Source of the DNA: Microbotryum silenes-acaulis
Lineage: Eukaryota > Basidiomycota > Microbotryomycetes > Microbotryales > Microbotryaceae
NCBI GenBank assembly: GCA_003665825.1
Contig: QPFY01000006.1
Coordinates: 558,001-622,000, forward strand
DNA length: 64,000 bases
Direction: 5' to 3'
In this document: in pieces, positions 24,590-38,652 of the stretch
Layout of the letters: every line of letters begins with the position of its first letter
Numbering within the stretch: position 1 is the stretch's first letter
Notes under the pieces: generated by a model
The model's input: the letters and a program-made list of their open reading frames with translations, nothing else
Database searches by the model: none
Told to the model about the DNA's origin: nothing
Translations under genes and position numbers: made by a program

Positions 24590-27445
24590 GCGACCCTGAG
24601 GACCGCCAGCTCTGCCCGTCTGCCACTGCAGGTGCCTATACTGCGTCGTGATCCAACTTGCCAAAGCCAAGGGTTCTCATAGGATCAGATCACCGGAGGG
24701 TCGGATCAGATCCGATCTTTTTTTGTCCCATCTCGCGTTGATCGATCCTTTCTTGATCCTATCCAGAAAGATCAATTTGATCTTAGACATTGAACTGCCT
24801 TATTTGGCAACAGATGACCACATCTCACTAGTTGTCGCTATCGGCTTCATTGTGACTACACTAAACTATCCTCCTCATCTTTGTCGGTATCATCATCATC
24901 ATCATCGGAAATGATCACCTCACTGATTCGCCTTTTTTATGAGCTCCGGTTGCGTGCGTTGCCCTCGCCGGTTTAGGTGGGTTTCGCATGACATCTACAA
25001 AATGCGAACATAATTTTATCGTCAGTTCAGACTTGTGTAACAAAGGTCATGTCGGATAGTGGTACACACCCTGTAGAACTCTCTTGTGAACGGCAGGTAT
25101 CAATTAAACGGCTATCTACCAAGTATCGACGCTACATCCCCCCCCCCCCCCACACACACACACACTTTTTTTTTTTTTTTCTCTCTCTCGGCTTGATCTG
25201 TCTTATGTTGATCCCGCCCAGCTAGGATCAGGATCGATCTGATCCTATGAGAATCCTTGGCCAAATCTACCCACCCATCGTGCCTCTCAACTTTTCCTCG
25301 CTTGTCCCCGCTTGTCCTGAGCTATGCCACCGCAGACACTTGCAGTAGCCTCGTTACCCGAAGGACAAGTCACTGTGGCCCACGGGGTCGTCTGTTGACT
25401 CGTCCCTGCTCAACTCCACCTTGCCCGGATCGCGCCGAGAGACTCACGTCGCCTACGATGATGTAACTTTGGTGAATGTACAAGTTTAGGCCCAAGAGGA
25501 GGAGAGCGATTCGATCTAAACAGGGCGAGCTCAGTCAAGCGACACACCAAGCCCGGCAACGACTCAAGCATGCTTGGTCCTTGGCGCATCGACCTCGAAC
25601 AGAACCGACGCTCTCAACCTCCGAAATATTTTGGAGAAGAATAGAAACATCATGTGGATGCTATGATCCTCGCGCGCAGGAAGGAAGGGACCCCAAGTCG
25701 ATCCGGTTACTAAGCTCGCCCTCCTCGCTCCGCAGCCTTCGCCGCAACCGTGACGGTCACCCCACCCTGCAGCTCGAGCCTCACTCGGTCAGTGAGATTA
25801 TCACTGGTTTTGATACGATCATTGACCGTACATACTGCCTCGATTTGATTACTCTCCAAGTATGAGACATTTCGCTGCCGTGCGGCCCCACATCTCAATC
25901 AGGCCAGCCCAATCGTGCTCGGGGTCCTTTGGGCTATGCCCTGGCGGTGGTTGGAAGACAGGGGATGTGCTTCGCTCCTTGCGGCCGCAGTTGCAACAGT
26001 AGAGTTTGAATCATCACGTGCCTGCATCGATCCAACTTGTTCCCTTGACATGCTCTGCCAAGTGCGTGATGGATAAAGCCCAGCCTGTCTCCGAAAACAA
26101 ACAGCTCTAATGATGACATGCTGACATCAGCAGATATGTAATTTCTGCCATTTGACCGAACTCGGTCTAAACTGCAAGTATTAATGCTGTCTTGAACAGT
26201 GTTGATATAGGCGCTGAAGATATCTTTGTAGTGACAGACTAATCCTGAGCCCCGACAATTGGACCTCGATCGCCCCGCGTGAGTATAGCCCCTGTGATTA
26301 AGAGCACATAACGCCCCCGCGCGTCATTTCGATACGGGCAGAGCTTTGAGTCAGGCTTTGGACAATTCCCAAACGCAAAAAGCAAACCAAAGAATCCGAG
26401 AGTTTCGGTGACTGCGTTTCTCCACTTTCGAGGCGCGTTCTTCTCGTTCATGGCGGCTTCTGTTCACTCGACCCCTCGTCTACCGCTCATACAACATGAT
26501 GTCGACTCTTGTGAGAGTTCGCAAAATGCAAAAAGTTAGTTTGTATGCTCTGAGTCCCTTTGCCGCTGCCTGACCAGCCTTTCATGGAGTTTATCGAATT
26601 CCCCCTCTCACAAGTAGCCACTCCTCACTGAAGCCGAGCACCTAGTACTCCACCAAACCGCCCCCAAAAGTCAGAGCATTTGCAACTTCACCATCTGTGA
26701 AAGTGGTGAAGATGGCCATCAACTATCAAATGTACGTTTCCGGCCGTTACGTCGGTCCATCCTCAAATGTCAGAGATATATGCCAGATACTTATGAATGA
26801 ACCTCGGACGAGGCCTCTCCTTATTGGCGCCGAGTCACCTTTGGACTCAAAGCCGTTGATCCTGCCCTTGTACATCAAACGGAAGCCTGGTCAAAACTCC
26901 TGAGTGGACTAATTCAGCATGTAGTATTCATATTTCTCCATCGGATAGGGTCCAATTGCAAAGCTCGGATGCATGATTGAGCGCCTTCTCCAAGTCAGAT
27001 AGCTCGGCGGTTCCCCTGGCTGACGCCGAGTGGCTTTTGCATTCAAAGCGCACGTAACTGGTCGAATGTCCGATACAAAAATCTCGTCAAAATCGGTGAG
27101 TGGATTCGGTCAATATGATAAACACATCTCTTGCTATCGGACAGGGTCAAACCGCAAAGTTGGGATGTATGTGCAAGCGCCTTTTCCGACCAACATGGCT
27201 CGGAGGTTCCCCTGACTGGTGCCGAGTGACTTTTCATCCAAAGCGGATGCAACTGCTCAAGTATCGAAAGCTTGCACCTCGTCAAAATCGGTGAGTAGGT
27301 GTGGTAGATAGGAACAATAAATGCCATGTCGTGGGCCCAGGTTGATTCGGGACTTCAGATGCATGTGCGAGTACCACCCTCGAAGAATATGTCCCACTCG
27401 GGGCCTCAGCTTGCAGGCGCCGAGCGCCGAGTGACTTTTGCACAC
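24590..27445 (-). repeat. right arm of the 2.25-kb inverted repeat (contains a later insertion)
   Basis: Reverse complement of 2278-4536. The inner limit is near 24590 (CGCGCGTG read on the minus strand). After removal of the 596-bp insertion at 24666-25261 the arm is about 2.26 kb, equal to the left arm. The diverged outer extension, 27446-27600, pairs with 2120-2277. The same tandem units of about 200 bp are present at about 26640-27440. Confidence 0.93.
24666..25261. mobile_element. 596-bp MITE-like element with 26-bp terminal inverted repeats
   Basis: The left end GCCAAGGGTTCTCATAGGAT and the right end, reversed, GCCAAGGATTCTCATAGGAT match over 26 bp with one difference, then decay into GATC-rich subterminal sequence. 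The empty site is preserved in the other inverted-repeat arm near 4457-4463 (CTTGCCAAAATCTACCC). Here the flanks are CTTGCCAAA and CAAATCTACCC, so the duplication is AA, or CAAA if one A was lost or gained. The interior has no transposase. It carries a compound microsatellite at about 25138-25188 (poly-C, CA repeat, poly-T, CT repeat) and CAT repeats at about 24887-24905. Non-autonomous DNA element; superfamily unknown. Confidence 0.75.
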
Positions 27446-27835
27446 CAAAGCCGCTGTTCCTGTCCGTGTCAGATTACCATCCTCTCTTCAATGTCACCTA
27501 TTCCACGATTATCCACCTTAAATCGCTGTCTGTTCGATCGGCAAGTTTTAGGTGTACATCCGACGTGGCGAGCGATGCATTTCGGAAAGCGATCATGCAC
27601 GTTGCCTGTTCTCCGACTGAGACTTTCCTGCTCAAAACTTCCCCCGTGCCACGAAGCCCTCGCTATGGTCAGCACTACTAATACTAGTTGGTCAAGTTGG
27701 CCATGTAAAAATGATTTTGCATCTCTGATGAACGAGCTGATGTGCAGTCATGGGGAGCGAGTAACGGATTTGGCTTATTAGTAGTTCCACAAGCTCCGAG
27801 GATGAACCACCTGCTTGTGTGCTCACATCGGCAGA

Positions 27836-28005
27836 CATCAGCAACTTTGCCACTCGCGCTTTAGTGCAATTTAGCGCACTTTTAGTGGAATTTAGCTTGT
27901 TTTCTATATCTCCGGTGGGTCGCTAAATGACACTTAAAAGGCACTTAACTTAAGTGCACTTTGTGCCATTTAGTACATTTATAGTGCTTTTGCAACAGCA
28001 ACCTG
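27836..28005 (+). mobile_element. degenerate copy of the CATCAGCAA foldback MITE
   Basis: Begins CATCAGCAACTTTGCCACTC and follows the element at 56947 through GCGCTTTAGTGCAATTTAGC, GCACTTTTAGTGGAATTTAG and TTTTCTATATCTCCGGTG. Beyond about 27935 the right half is heavily diverged and the expected GTTGCTGATG end is not recognisable, so the end coordinate is approximate. Confidence 0.65.
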
Positions 28006-29769
28006 ATTTCAGTGCTATTATGTGTATAAGCGCTTGAGCGATCAATGCCTGGTAGTACTGGTATATGCTTGCATTCCACTCATAATTACAGTGCTAAGTA
28101 CTAGGCTACTGCCAGCCAAACAATCTATTCTGAGTCCTCTTCTTACGTATCATTCGGCACCAACTGTGCCTAAGTGCCAGGCCTCCGGGCCTGCCTCGAG
28201 CGAGTCTTTGGCTACTGCTTCGCCACCTGAAAACGGAAGCATACCCCCCCCCCCCCCCCCCCCCCCGGAAACAACTCGTGTATGTCGCAACATCTGGTGA
28301 TTGAGACTCACACGGCGGCGAGATCGTTCAACAGTGAGTTTGACAGGTCGTCTTGCTTCCGGCCGAACTGGAAATCTCTCTGCAGTAATGCAAATACTTA
28401 CCAGCCACTTCCTGCTCTGGACAACAGTATAACTTTTTCAAGATCACCCTAAAAGTGGGCCACACCGAAGTTCCAAGAACCCCTCCGAAGATGGTCAGCG
28501 TTGCCAAGATGTGACGTGCGCCTCAGTCTGCTTCGTGTTCGTTTTGACCGCACATTGGTCCCGCCGGTCGCTGGCGGTGTCTTTGCCGGCGGCTTGTAAC
28601 GCTTCAGCCATACCTTTCAATGACGGTGCCATACGGTCGACTCACTCGGAAATAGCCAGGGGCAGATTGAAAGGTGATGGTGGAGGCAAGAGAGAAGAAA
28701 GGGTGGGGATCGCGAGCGGTGGCAGTGAGTGGGAGGAAGGAAAAGGCTTGGTAAACAACACACGGCGGTGGCCTAATGCGAGTCACTTGGCCGTGACGGC
28801 GCTTGCGCTCACGTCCTGGCGAAGGCCCGGTTCACGCCAGTTGTGACAGGTGCGAGTCGCCGCGCGCGGCGCGCCAACTGGCGTGAACCGGGCCTTTGCC
28901 AGGACGTGAGCGCAAGCCACCTCAGGCAGATTAAAAAGTAACCAGTCTTAGTAGCGCCGCCGCGCGGCCAGAAAAACCTATGCAAATAGGCGACCTGAGC
29001 CCGGTAGCAAATCGGCGCGGGAACAAGCTCGCAATGGTTTAAAGTCATTACAATTGATCCGGAAATTATTTTCTGGCTTGGCCCTATGACATAAGTCATT
29101 GGCGGGAGAAGCTTTTAGAGCTTATAGAAAAGCTTGTTGAAGTCCAGGTATATCCATTAACACCTCAGCACTGCTGAAGCCATGGTATGTCTGGCCCAAT
29201 GCAACACGTGATCTGACGCGGGTTGCGCGAGGTTGCGCGCGCAGGCGCGCGAGGGCACACGTCCGAACCTGACGGAATTGACGCGTGTTGTGCGTTGTTG
29301 ATACATTGACAGCTCTTGTCCTTAGGCCCCCTTTCGCCCGTACATTCAACACAAGACCCATTGGTCTCGCCGCGAATATCCTCGTCCTCGATCACTGAAC
29401 CGCATACACGTCACGTCCCTCGTTGATCTCCATTGATCTTGTGATTCTTTCACATCGCCAACTCATACCAAGTTTCCACAGTTTGGCGCTCGACAAGCCC
29501 CACGTGTATGTCCGGTGATCGTCGTCCGGGCTTTTACCAGAGAATGAGCTTCTGAGGGCCTGCTGACATCCACGTCTTAACTATAGATTCATCGCGTGGC
29601 CTCGGAACATTGCGGGCTCCTTCCCTCCTGGATAACCATTCACAAACAAGTCTCTGGGTGCGTGGTGGAAGTGCGGCTGCGCGGTCGTCGACGCGCTGTT
29701 TGATTGGTTTAATGCAGCACCGTGTCGTTCTGACCTTCCCCTGTTCGCCTTCCAGCCTCTGCCTGCACG
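28006..29769. other. intergenic, contains poly-C tract and a hairpin element
   Basis: No confident gene. A run of more than 20 C lies at about 28244-28266. A near-perfect 117-bp hairpin lies at 28801-28917 (described separately). The last 200 bp form the likely promoter and 5' leader of the gene starting at 29770. Confidence 0.45.
28801..28917. repeat. 117-bp foldback with 43-bp arms
   Basis: Left arm 28801-28843 (begins GCTTGCGCTCACGTCCTGG) and right arm 28875-28917 are reverse complements with one mismatch, separated by 31 bp that contain a further GCGCGCGGCGCGC palindrome. No reading frame, and no target duplication seen at the edges (flanks ACGGC and CACCT). This is either a small foldback MITE or a local inverted duplication. 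Confidence 0.8.
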
Positions 29770-31690
29770 ATGTTCTCTTCCAATACCATTTCGTCTAGCG
29801 AGCAATATGATGCGTACCATCCAAGTCCTGCGCCGCCCAGCCGACCGCTTGACGCTCCCGCGTTCGCAAACATCGATTATCCAACCTATTCGCTCGAGTC
29901 GGGTAGCCACGCGTCCGCCTTCCCATACGACCTCCCTGTCCTAGGCAGCACAGCTAGCACAGGGCACCCATCAAGTCGACCCTCCTGTCCCGCCGATTCC
30001 GCCGCCAATCGCCTGCTGCCTGACCGCCTTCAATTGCCAATGGACGAAGCCAATACATCGTCGGGCGTCCTGCAACCCTCGCCGAGTTTCTCATCAGTAG
30101 ATGGAAGCACCCCGACAATGCATCCATCACCACTTTCCGCCGCGGATCAACAGTTCGTCCGCGTCGAAGTCCCTGTTGCCACCGTACCGATCCGAGTTTC
30201 GCCTTTGACGCCAGCGAAGAGGCCGATGGGCCCTAGCCTCCACAAACAAAGCAAGGCTATCCCTAAGCGCAACTGTCGCAAATCCGAACGACTTATGCAC
30301 GAGCAATGGGCCCAGAAAAGACACGACAAAGAGCTCGAGTATTGTATCCGACACAATATTCGACTCAATTATTTGAGGAGCATTGTTGCGCCCGTGACTC
30401 GCCTTGGCTCTCCCACTTCCTGGAATGACTTTGTGCAGAGCAAGTACTTCGAATCGCTGGCAGTTCAAGATGGATTGGAAGGTAGGCACAGCTCTTGACT
30501 ACCTCGTGCTAAATTCTAGCATAGCATTGCACTACGCTGTTGTTGAACTAACGGGCTGGGTTGGTCCGCTTTAGTGCCGACCAATTTGGTGGAGAGGGTT
30601 AAGCTCGCAAAGCCATATTGGAACGACATAAAGGCTGACGCAGAGGTGATGACGAGGTTTGACGCGGCGCTTGCCTTGGAGCGTGAGGAGGCGACGCAAG
30701 CAACGCAAGCGACCGAAGGTCCATCCTCCATCAAGATCGCCCGAAACAAGCCGATGAGTCACAAAGCCATTAAGAAAGCGCGCCAATGCATGCAGGCCGC
30801 GTTGGAAACCATGGTGAGTCCAAGCTCAATTTGATACTGCTCACAGTAAAGTAACTGAAAGGATCATAACACCCTCAAAACCAAACCAGAGCACTTCATA
30901 TGCGCAAAAATATGGACTCGAATTGTTTGCTGTGGTCTCTTCTGATCTTCCTGAACTCAATAAGGAGCGTTTCATGGTCGCGAGCCCCGGTGGTTTGGCC
31001 TTTGCCTATTGACAAGACTGGGGCAATAATTTGGGTTCAAGACAGCTGCTCTCCGACTTCGCGGATTGCGTTACCGGTAGAGCATTCTTGGAGGACAAAA
31101 AGGCTGAATTGGAAGCAGCTGGTTAGTAGGTGCACGCGCCGACAGACTATTGTCACTTGCTGATTGATGTCCGTTACACTGTCACGCAGTTTGGGAGGCG
31201 CGACCAAAGGAAGCGAATCTTGAAACAAAAGCCTCGTGGTACAGCACGATTGTGAAAAAACTTTTCAGTGTGGACTATGTTCTAACCGAGATTTCAGTTG
31301 CTGCTCACTTGTTGACTGCTAACAATGAGTCTTCTTCTCGGTGCAGATGATGCCGTGATGCGACGTACCAAGAACCAAGGGCACGAAAACAAGAGCAAAC
31401 CGCCCAGGTTGGTGTACGACCCAACCGCGCTCATGCAACAGGCCAGTATCATAGTTGAATGCGGCCCGAGCCTCAACTTGGAGACGGACTTCGCCAGCCC
31501 CATGGGCAAGCAAAAAATGTCGGGGGCCAACTTGGATCGTATCATTCCCCTGCTGCGTGCAGGAGAGTTGAGATTCAGGCTAACGGAAGAGGTACTAGCG
31601 GATGAAGAAGATGAAGATGGTGCAGCTATCCCTGCCAATGGCCAAGATGGCAGCGCGGTGAGCTGCCCCAATTCCGACGAGCACTCTTAG
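29770..31690 (+). CDS. unknown protein, multi-exon gene
   Basis: Coding-like exon chain: 29770-30481, 30575-30813, 30890-30976, 31046-31121, 31190-31267, 31347-31690, about 511 residues. All introns are GT-AG, 69-93 bp, and phases agree; the last has a perfect TGCTAAC branch sequence. The intron at 30977-31045 is proposed because an in-frame TGA lies at 31010; its donor (GTCGCG) is weak, its acceptor (AGACAG) is good and its length is a multiple of three. Residues 1-150 are Ser/Pro-rich. A basic stretch (KRNCRKSERLMHEQWAQKR) follows, then WNDFVQSKYFESL. The C-terminal half is helical-looking, with an acidic tail (EEDEDG). I do not recognise a family; a DNA-binding role is only a guess from the basic region. 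Confidence 0.6.
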
Positions 31691-33246
31691 AGCTTAGGGC
31701 AGCAGCTCTCGACACCAAGATGAGCCGACGCGCTGGGACGGACATGAAGTGTAGGGCTGAGTTGGAAGATACAACGAGCGGATGCCGCTGGACGAAGCAA
31801 GATGACTACTGGACTTAGTACGCTAAGGATTGTGCCTGTAGTGCACCAAAGCCGCGAGCGTATGCTGCATGATCTTCGCCGTAATGATACCTCTGCTGCT
31901 TCCGCAGAACAAGAATACTGAAATGCTCTGTTTTTTGAAAATTTCGGATTGTAACATGCTCTGCGTCCTCCGAAATAGACTGCTCTGGATCCGCAATTCT
32001 CTAAGTGCGCTCTGACATACGCAGTTCCGGATTTCCGCGACTGAGTATTCGAGGTGTTTCGAGATCATTTTACACTGGCGCACAGCCCAAAAAGTCTTAT
32101 CCGATCTCTCATTATGACGACTAGCGACCGAGTATGACGGTCCATGCTCAAGTGCTTGCCCCGAGTTGAACCCGCCAGCATGTCGTGCCTCGTCCGAAAG
32201 TGTGTTTCACGCGGTGTGGGCATCAGGTAATTGCCACGGGGGTCTCGACGTTTCGCTCCATCTGATCTGTCCAATCAACTCAGTCTGGAAGGCGAGCCGG
32301 TCTTCTCAACTCCAAAGTACCAGGCGACCCTTCGTGCTAAAGTTGAAATCATCATTACTAGGGTTTGAAGTGTGAGAGGAACACTGTCAGGGAATCTCGC
32401 CGTTCCTAGCATCCGATCCAAGTGGCGCTGCTCACGCTTGGTATGTAGCAAATCGCACATCTCGTATTGGCCGCCTATTACAAATATTACACCCCACCTT
32501 GCCGGGAATCCAGTGAGTGGGCCCGGGGCTCCGACGGGTAACTCACAGTCGCCGCTCCTTCGCCCTTGCAGGCTGACATGTGGATGCCTGTCCATGCCAA
32601 AAGAGAATTGGTTTGTCGCATTCACATTACTTTGTGAGCATTCCCAAGGAGTAGCTTGGCGGATCCCGGCTGGTGTGGGACTGCGGCAACACCACTAAAA
32701 TTGAAGCTCCTCAAAAGCGACTCAAACTCCGGTTGAAAGTCGATGGAAGGGTTCAGATTTTGTCGCAAAGCGATTTCGGTGTGTTGAAAACAAAATTTAG
32801 ACGTTCACAACGGATTGGAAACATCCGAAGTTGCCACCGGCGGCCGGCGCCACCAGACGTCAAGCGACGCCAGAATACTACTTTTTTTTTATTGAATAGA
32901 TCTCATTAACAGCACAATTATTTTAGTACCAAGAAATCTTCGAAAAGTCGGAGGAAATGCTTTAAGCACACTGGCTAATGGCCACAGGTATTAGCTTGGC
33001 CGCCTTATTTTGCTTTGTAAGAGTAGATATTGCGCACATTTCGCTCCTTCAGCTCCTCTCAACGTCCTGTCCGCTGCTGAGAGCGCGTAGTGAGGCTCGA
33101 AGTCACCAACGCAGTGCGCCGGCCCAATAGCAGACAGTGAATTTACTCACTGATGACACGTGGGCTCTTCGGTACCCATGACCAGTGAGAAACCAATTCG
33201 AATCGCAAGGGTTTCCCCGGAGTGTATCACTTCGGACTCAATCGGA
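31691..33246. other. intergenic, no gene seen
   Basis: Short open frames only. The stretch about 32893-32985 is the second copy of the dispersed repeat tail seen at 9478-9562 (AAGTCGGAGGAAATGC, TTAAGCACACTGGCTA). Confidence 0.45.
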
Positions 33247-33530
33247 TGTAAGGCCCAGTCGTGTGGCCTTGCAAGTAACAGGATACGAGTATGTATTCCA
33301 AAGAATAAACTGATCAGAAGGGAAGAGAGAGTCTAGTTCCCGACAAGGCTTAAGGCCAGACGCGCATCAGGCCTTGAGTAACTACGGAGTATTACACTCT
33401 CCACCACCTAAACCAAACCCTCATCCTCCCCTACTTCTTCTCTTCCTTTTCGACCTCCTCTTCTTCCCCATACCATTCTGCCTCAATGTAATACTCCAGG
33501 CCCTTCACGACTAGGTTACACGGTCCAAAA
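33247..33530 (-). mobile_element. remnant of a second retrotransposon 3' end (LTR, polypurine tract, C-terminal codons)
   Basis: Read on the minus strand, a short acidic coding tail (EYYIEAEWYGEEEEVEKEE) is followed by GGTTTAGGTGGTGGAGAG, a polypurine-tract-like block also found before the LTR at 33892. Then comes a segment that starts TGTAATACTCCG at 33396 and ends GGGCCTTACA at 33247, 150 bp with matching TGTAA/TTACA ends. It looks like an older relative of the neighbouring gypsy 3' end. The boundary between the two modules is not certain. Confidence 0.4.
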
Positions 33531-33677
33531 GACTGACGATTTCAATAGATGCATATTGAAATCAGAAGGGTAGTTAAATAGCGTAAGGCAACCGAGCCTT
33601 ACACCCGCCACCACCAGACTTAGAGATACTCTAAGCATGATTAGACGAATCTCTAATGGCCCCTGTGAAAAAAAAAG

Positions 33678-33892
33678 TGTAATACACCCCGTAGGAGTGT
33701 ACACCGGAGCGACGACGATAAGATCACAGGACCAAAGTATGTAGGATTGACACTGGACACTCTACGTTAGTCGCTGCTACAACAATGCCTCCTGATCCAC
33801 TTGGGCTCACCTGGACATTCTACGTTAGTCGCTGAGGAGAGACTAAGAGTGCCCAGGCGCGCGCCCCCCCTCCTAAGGCCCAGGGCCTTACA
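33678..33892 (-). repeat. probable 3' LTR of the truncated gypsy element
   Basis: Directly downstream (minus strand) of the pol stop codon (33904-33906) and a purine block, AGGTGGTGGAGAG. Starts TGTAAGGCCC and may end GTGTATTACA at 33678. It contains two direct copies of CAGCGACTAACGTAGA.TGTCC at about 33759 and 33811. No 5' LTR exists to confirm the limits, and an alternative reading extends it to 33247. Confidence 0.45.
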
Positions 33893-33903
33893 CTCTCCAC
33901 CAC

Positions 33904-36422
<2,519 letters not shown>

Positions 36423-36769
36423 TCAGTAGTCCAGTTCTCGTGCTGGATTTGATACAAGCACATTCCATTCAGGTCCTTCCCGGAAGCACCACATCGGAGG
36501 CCGCAGGAAAAACCGGCAGAAAGATCCGAAGGTTCTCAGACACGCACATATGAGCTCAAAGACCACACGGTAATGCATCAAAGAGCGCATACTAAAACAT
36601 TTGTACGTCAAGAATGCAGGGAAGGAGGAAACGTCGCTCGAGCGGTTGGGCAAAGAGTCAAGGCCGTTCTTCTTCCTCAATCTCGAGGCGAGCGGGCAGG
36701 GCGCTAGGTCACCCACGAGAGTTCGGATGGTTGAAGAAGCCACCTCGCACAGGACATCGGCAAATATCA

Positions 36770-37167
36770 AGTCTTGGGTGGCGGAGGCAGCAGCGGCAAA
36801 GATGACAGCCTGTATGCTCATCGACGAGCGATCGGTCGCACCGAGTTGAGTTTTTAGGTCGGGGCCGATTAAGAGATCAAAGTCAAGCAGAGCAAGTCCC
36901 GCCAAAAACGTCTGGAACTTCAATTGGAAAGAGTCGACGACCATTCTTCCGGGAGACGGACTGAAAACGGTTGCGAGCAGTTCGGAGTCCAAAGAGTCGA
37001 GTTGAGCGCAGTTGGGAAACCAAGGCCTGGTGGAGCGATTCAACCGTCAAATATGAGCGATAGTGCACACACTTGCAACACAAGGTGTGGAGGAAGGAAA
37101 GCATTTCATGTTGAAGGCATGCACTGACCTCGCGGACGTTAGAGCGCTTAGTGACTGCCAAACGACT
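36770..37167 (+). repeat. diverged direct repeat, copy A
   Basis: Matches 38341-38652 in the same orientation, with insertions and substitutions. The shared 3' part includes CACACTTGCAACAC, GGTGTGGAGGAAGG, GGACGTT and GTGACTGCCAAACGA. Function unknown; possibly a tandem-duplicated gene fragment on the minus strand. Confidence 0.6.
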
Positions 37168-38340
37168 TCGTCGACACATGCGAGGCGAGGTGAGTGCATG
37201 AACAAGCGAGGCGAGAGGGGATGGAGCACTGTGCGTCGCTGAGCGCTGTCCACGACCGAATGACCAGGGACTTTACGAACGTACAAGTCGCAGAGGTGGG
37301 GTGGTGGTGGCACGTATCCAGCTGGTCGAGCGAATCGCCGAGGTCGATTGAGAGTGCGAAGGATCGTCACCGTCCGACGCCGAATGCGAGCGCCGAGTGG
37401 TCCGAAGATGCCCCAGTCCCGGATGTATGGATCAACGTGCGCAACATAGGAGGGTGTTCGAGTATCGAGTGAGATGTGAACGGATGAGGAGGTGTTCGGT
37501 GGGAAATCTTGAGAGCTTTGCCCGCAAGTCGATTGGTCGGTGCGATCGACGAGGTAAGAACCCAGCGTGCAAGTCCGGTCAGCTTGAACGGCAAGAAGAC
37601 GAGCGGGAATGTGGGATGTTGAGGTGCCATGGGGGAAAACGTAGACGGTCTGGGATGCCTTGACAAGCTGGATGACGAGGGCGGGCGATGGAGCAATTCG
37701 CTCGCAGCGGGTCCAAAGCTGCTGGGCAAGCAAGGGTTTCCGGCGGATGTCCGTGGCGAGAAGGCCGAAACTAGTCTGCGTGCTGGGACCTTGTCGCAAA
37801 GGAAACCAAGAGATGGTAATGCATTAACGCGGATGTGGGCCGTGCGAGCGTGTGAGCGAATCGGTGCGAAGTTCCATTCGAGGGAGCGCTCCCATTCTAA
37901 GTCTTCCGTGACCAACGATCTGCAGTACGCGGTGACACGGCATATCTTCGTCTCATCAGCAAGGAGTGCAAGTCGCAAGTGGGAGATCGAAACAGCTCAC
38001 GGTGGGCGGTCTGAGCGAGTCGTCGGAGGTGGAGCAGTGCCGGTCGCGATGGCTCAAGTGAGCAATTGACATAGCCCGGACGCAACTGCAGCTACCTTCG
38101 AGCTCGTTATCGCTTCGTTCCGATTGGTGATGGTGAGGGTGTTGCAGTTGCTGTTGGGTTCCGCTTGCCTTAGCCCGTTCCAAGTGATACATCAAGTGCC
38201 GAGTCAAGTAAGGTCGAGCCGCATGTACCGAGCAAATGACGTCTCACCATGACGGCAAAGCGCTGCGTCGTCGTGTCTTCGCGCAGTGAAAGAAAGTCGA
38301 GTCGAGTCGAGTCGAGTGATCCGAGGATCGGCGAACGTCG

Positions 38341-38652
38341 AGTCTTGGGTGGCGGAGGCAGCAGCGCAAAGCTGCACCATCGTCGAATCGCACTGAGTTG
38401 AGTTTTGACCGATCGAGAGGAGATCGAGGTCCATCCATGAGAGCTAGAAACGGATTCGAACGAGTCGGAGTTTAAAGAGTCGAGTTAAGCGCCGGCCGGA
38501 ATCCATGACCTGGTGGAGCGAAAGAAAAGTCAAACCTAAGCAAGAGGGCACAGACTTGCAACACGCGGTGTGGAGGAAGGGACAGCCTTCAGGTTAAAGG
38601 CACTCACTAACCTTTCGGACGTTGGTTCGCTTTGTGACTGCCAAACGAGTTT
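38341..38652 (+). repeat. diverged direct repeat, copy B
   Basis: Partner of 36770-37167. It begins AGTCTTGGGTGGCGGAGGCA, directly after a GTCGA microsatellite and a short ATCCGAGGATCGGCG palindrome. Confidence 0.6.

Noticed and set aside
24886..24905. CAT trinucleotide repeat as a coding His/Ile tract
   Set aside because: It lies inside the non-coding MITE-like insertion absent from the other arm.
2278..27445. The inverted repeats as terminal repeats of a giant transposon (Starship, Polinton or similar)
   Set aside because: No tyrosine recombinase, DDE transposase, polymerase B or capsid gene lies between them; the genes inside are ordinary housekeeping-type fungal genes, and no target duplication was found at the outer edges.
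29770..31690. HMG-box identity for the unknown multi-exon gene
   Set aside because: A Trp-containing WNDF segment and basic residues hinted at it, but spacing and the expected Pro-Asn-Ala start of an HMG box are absent.
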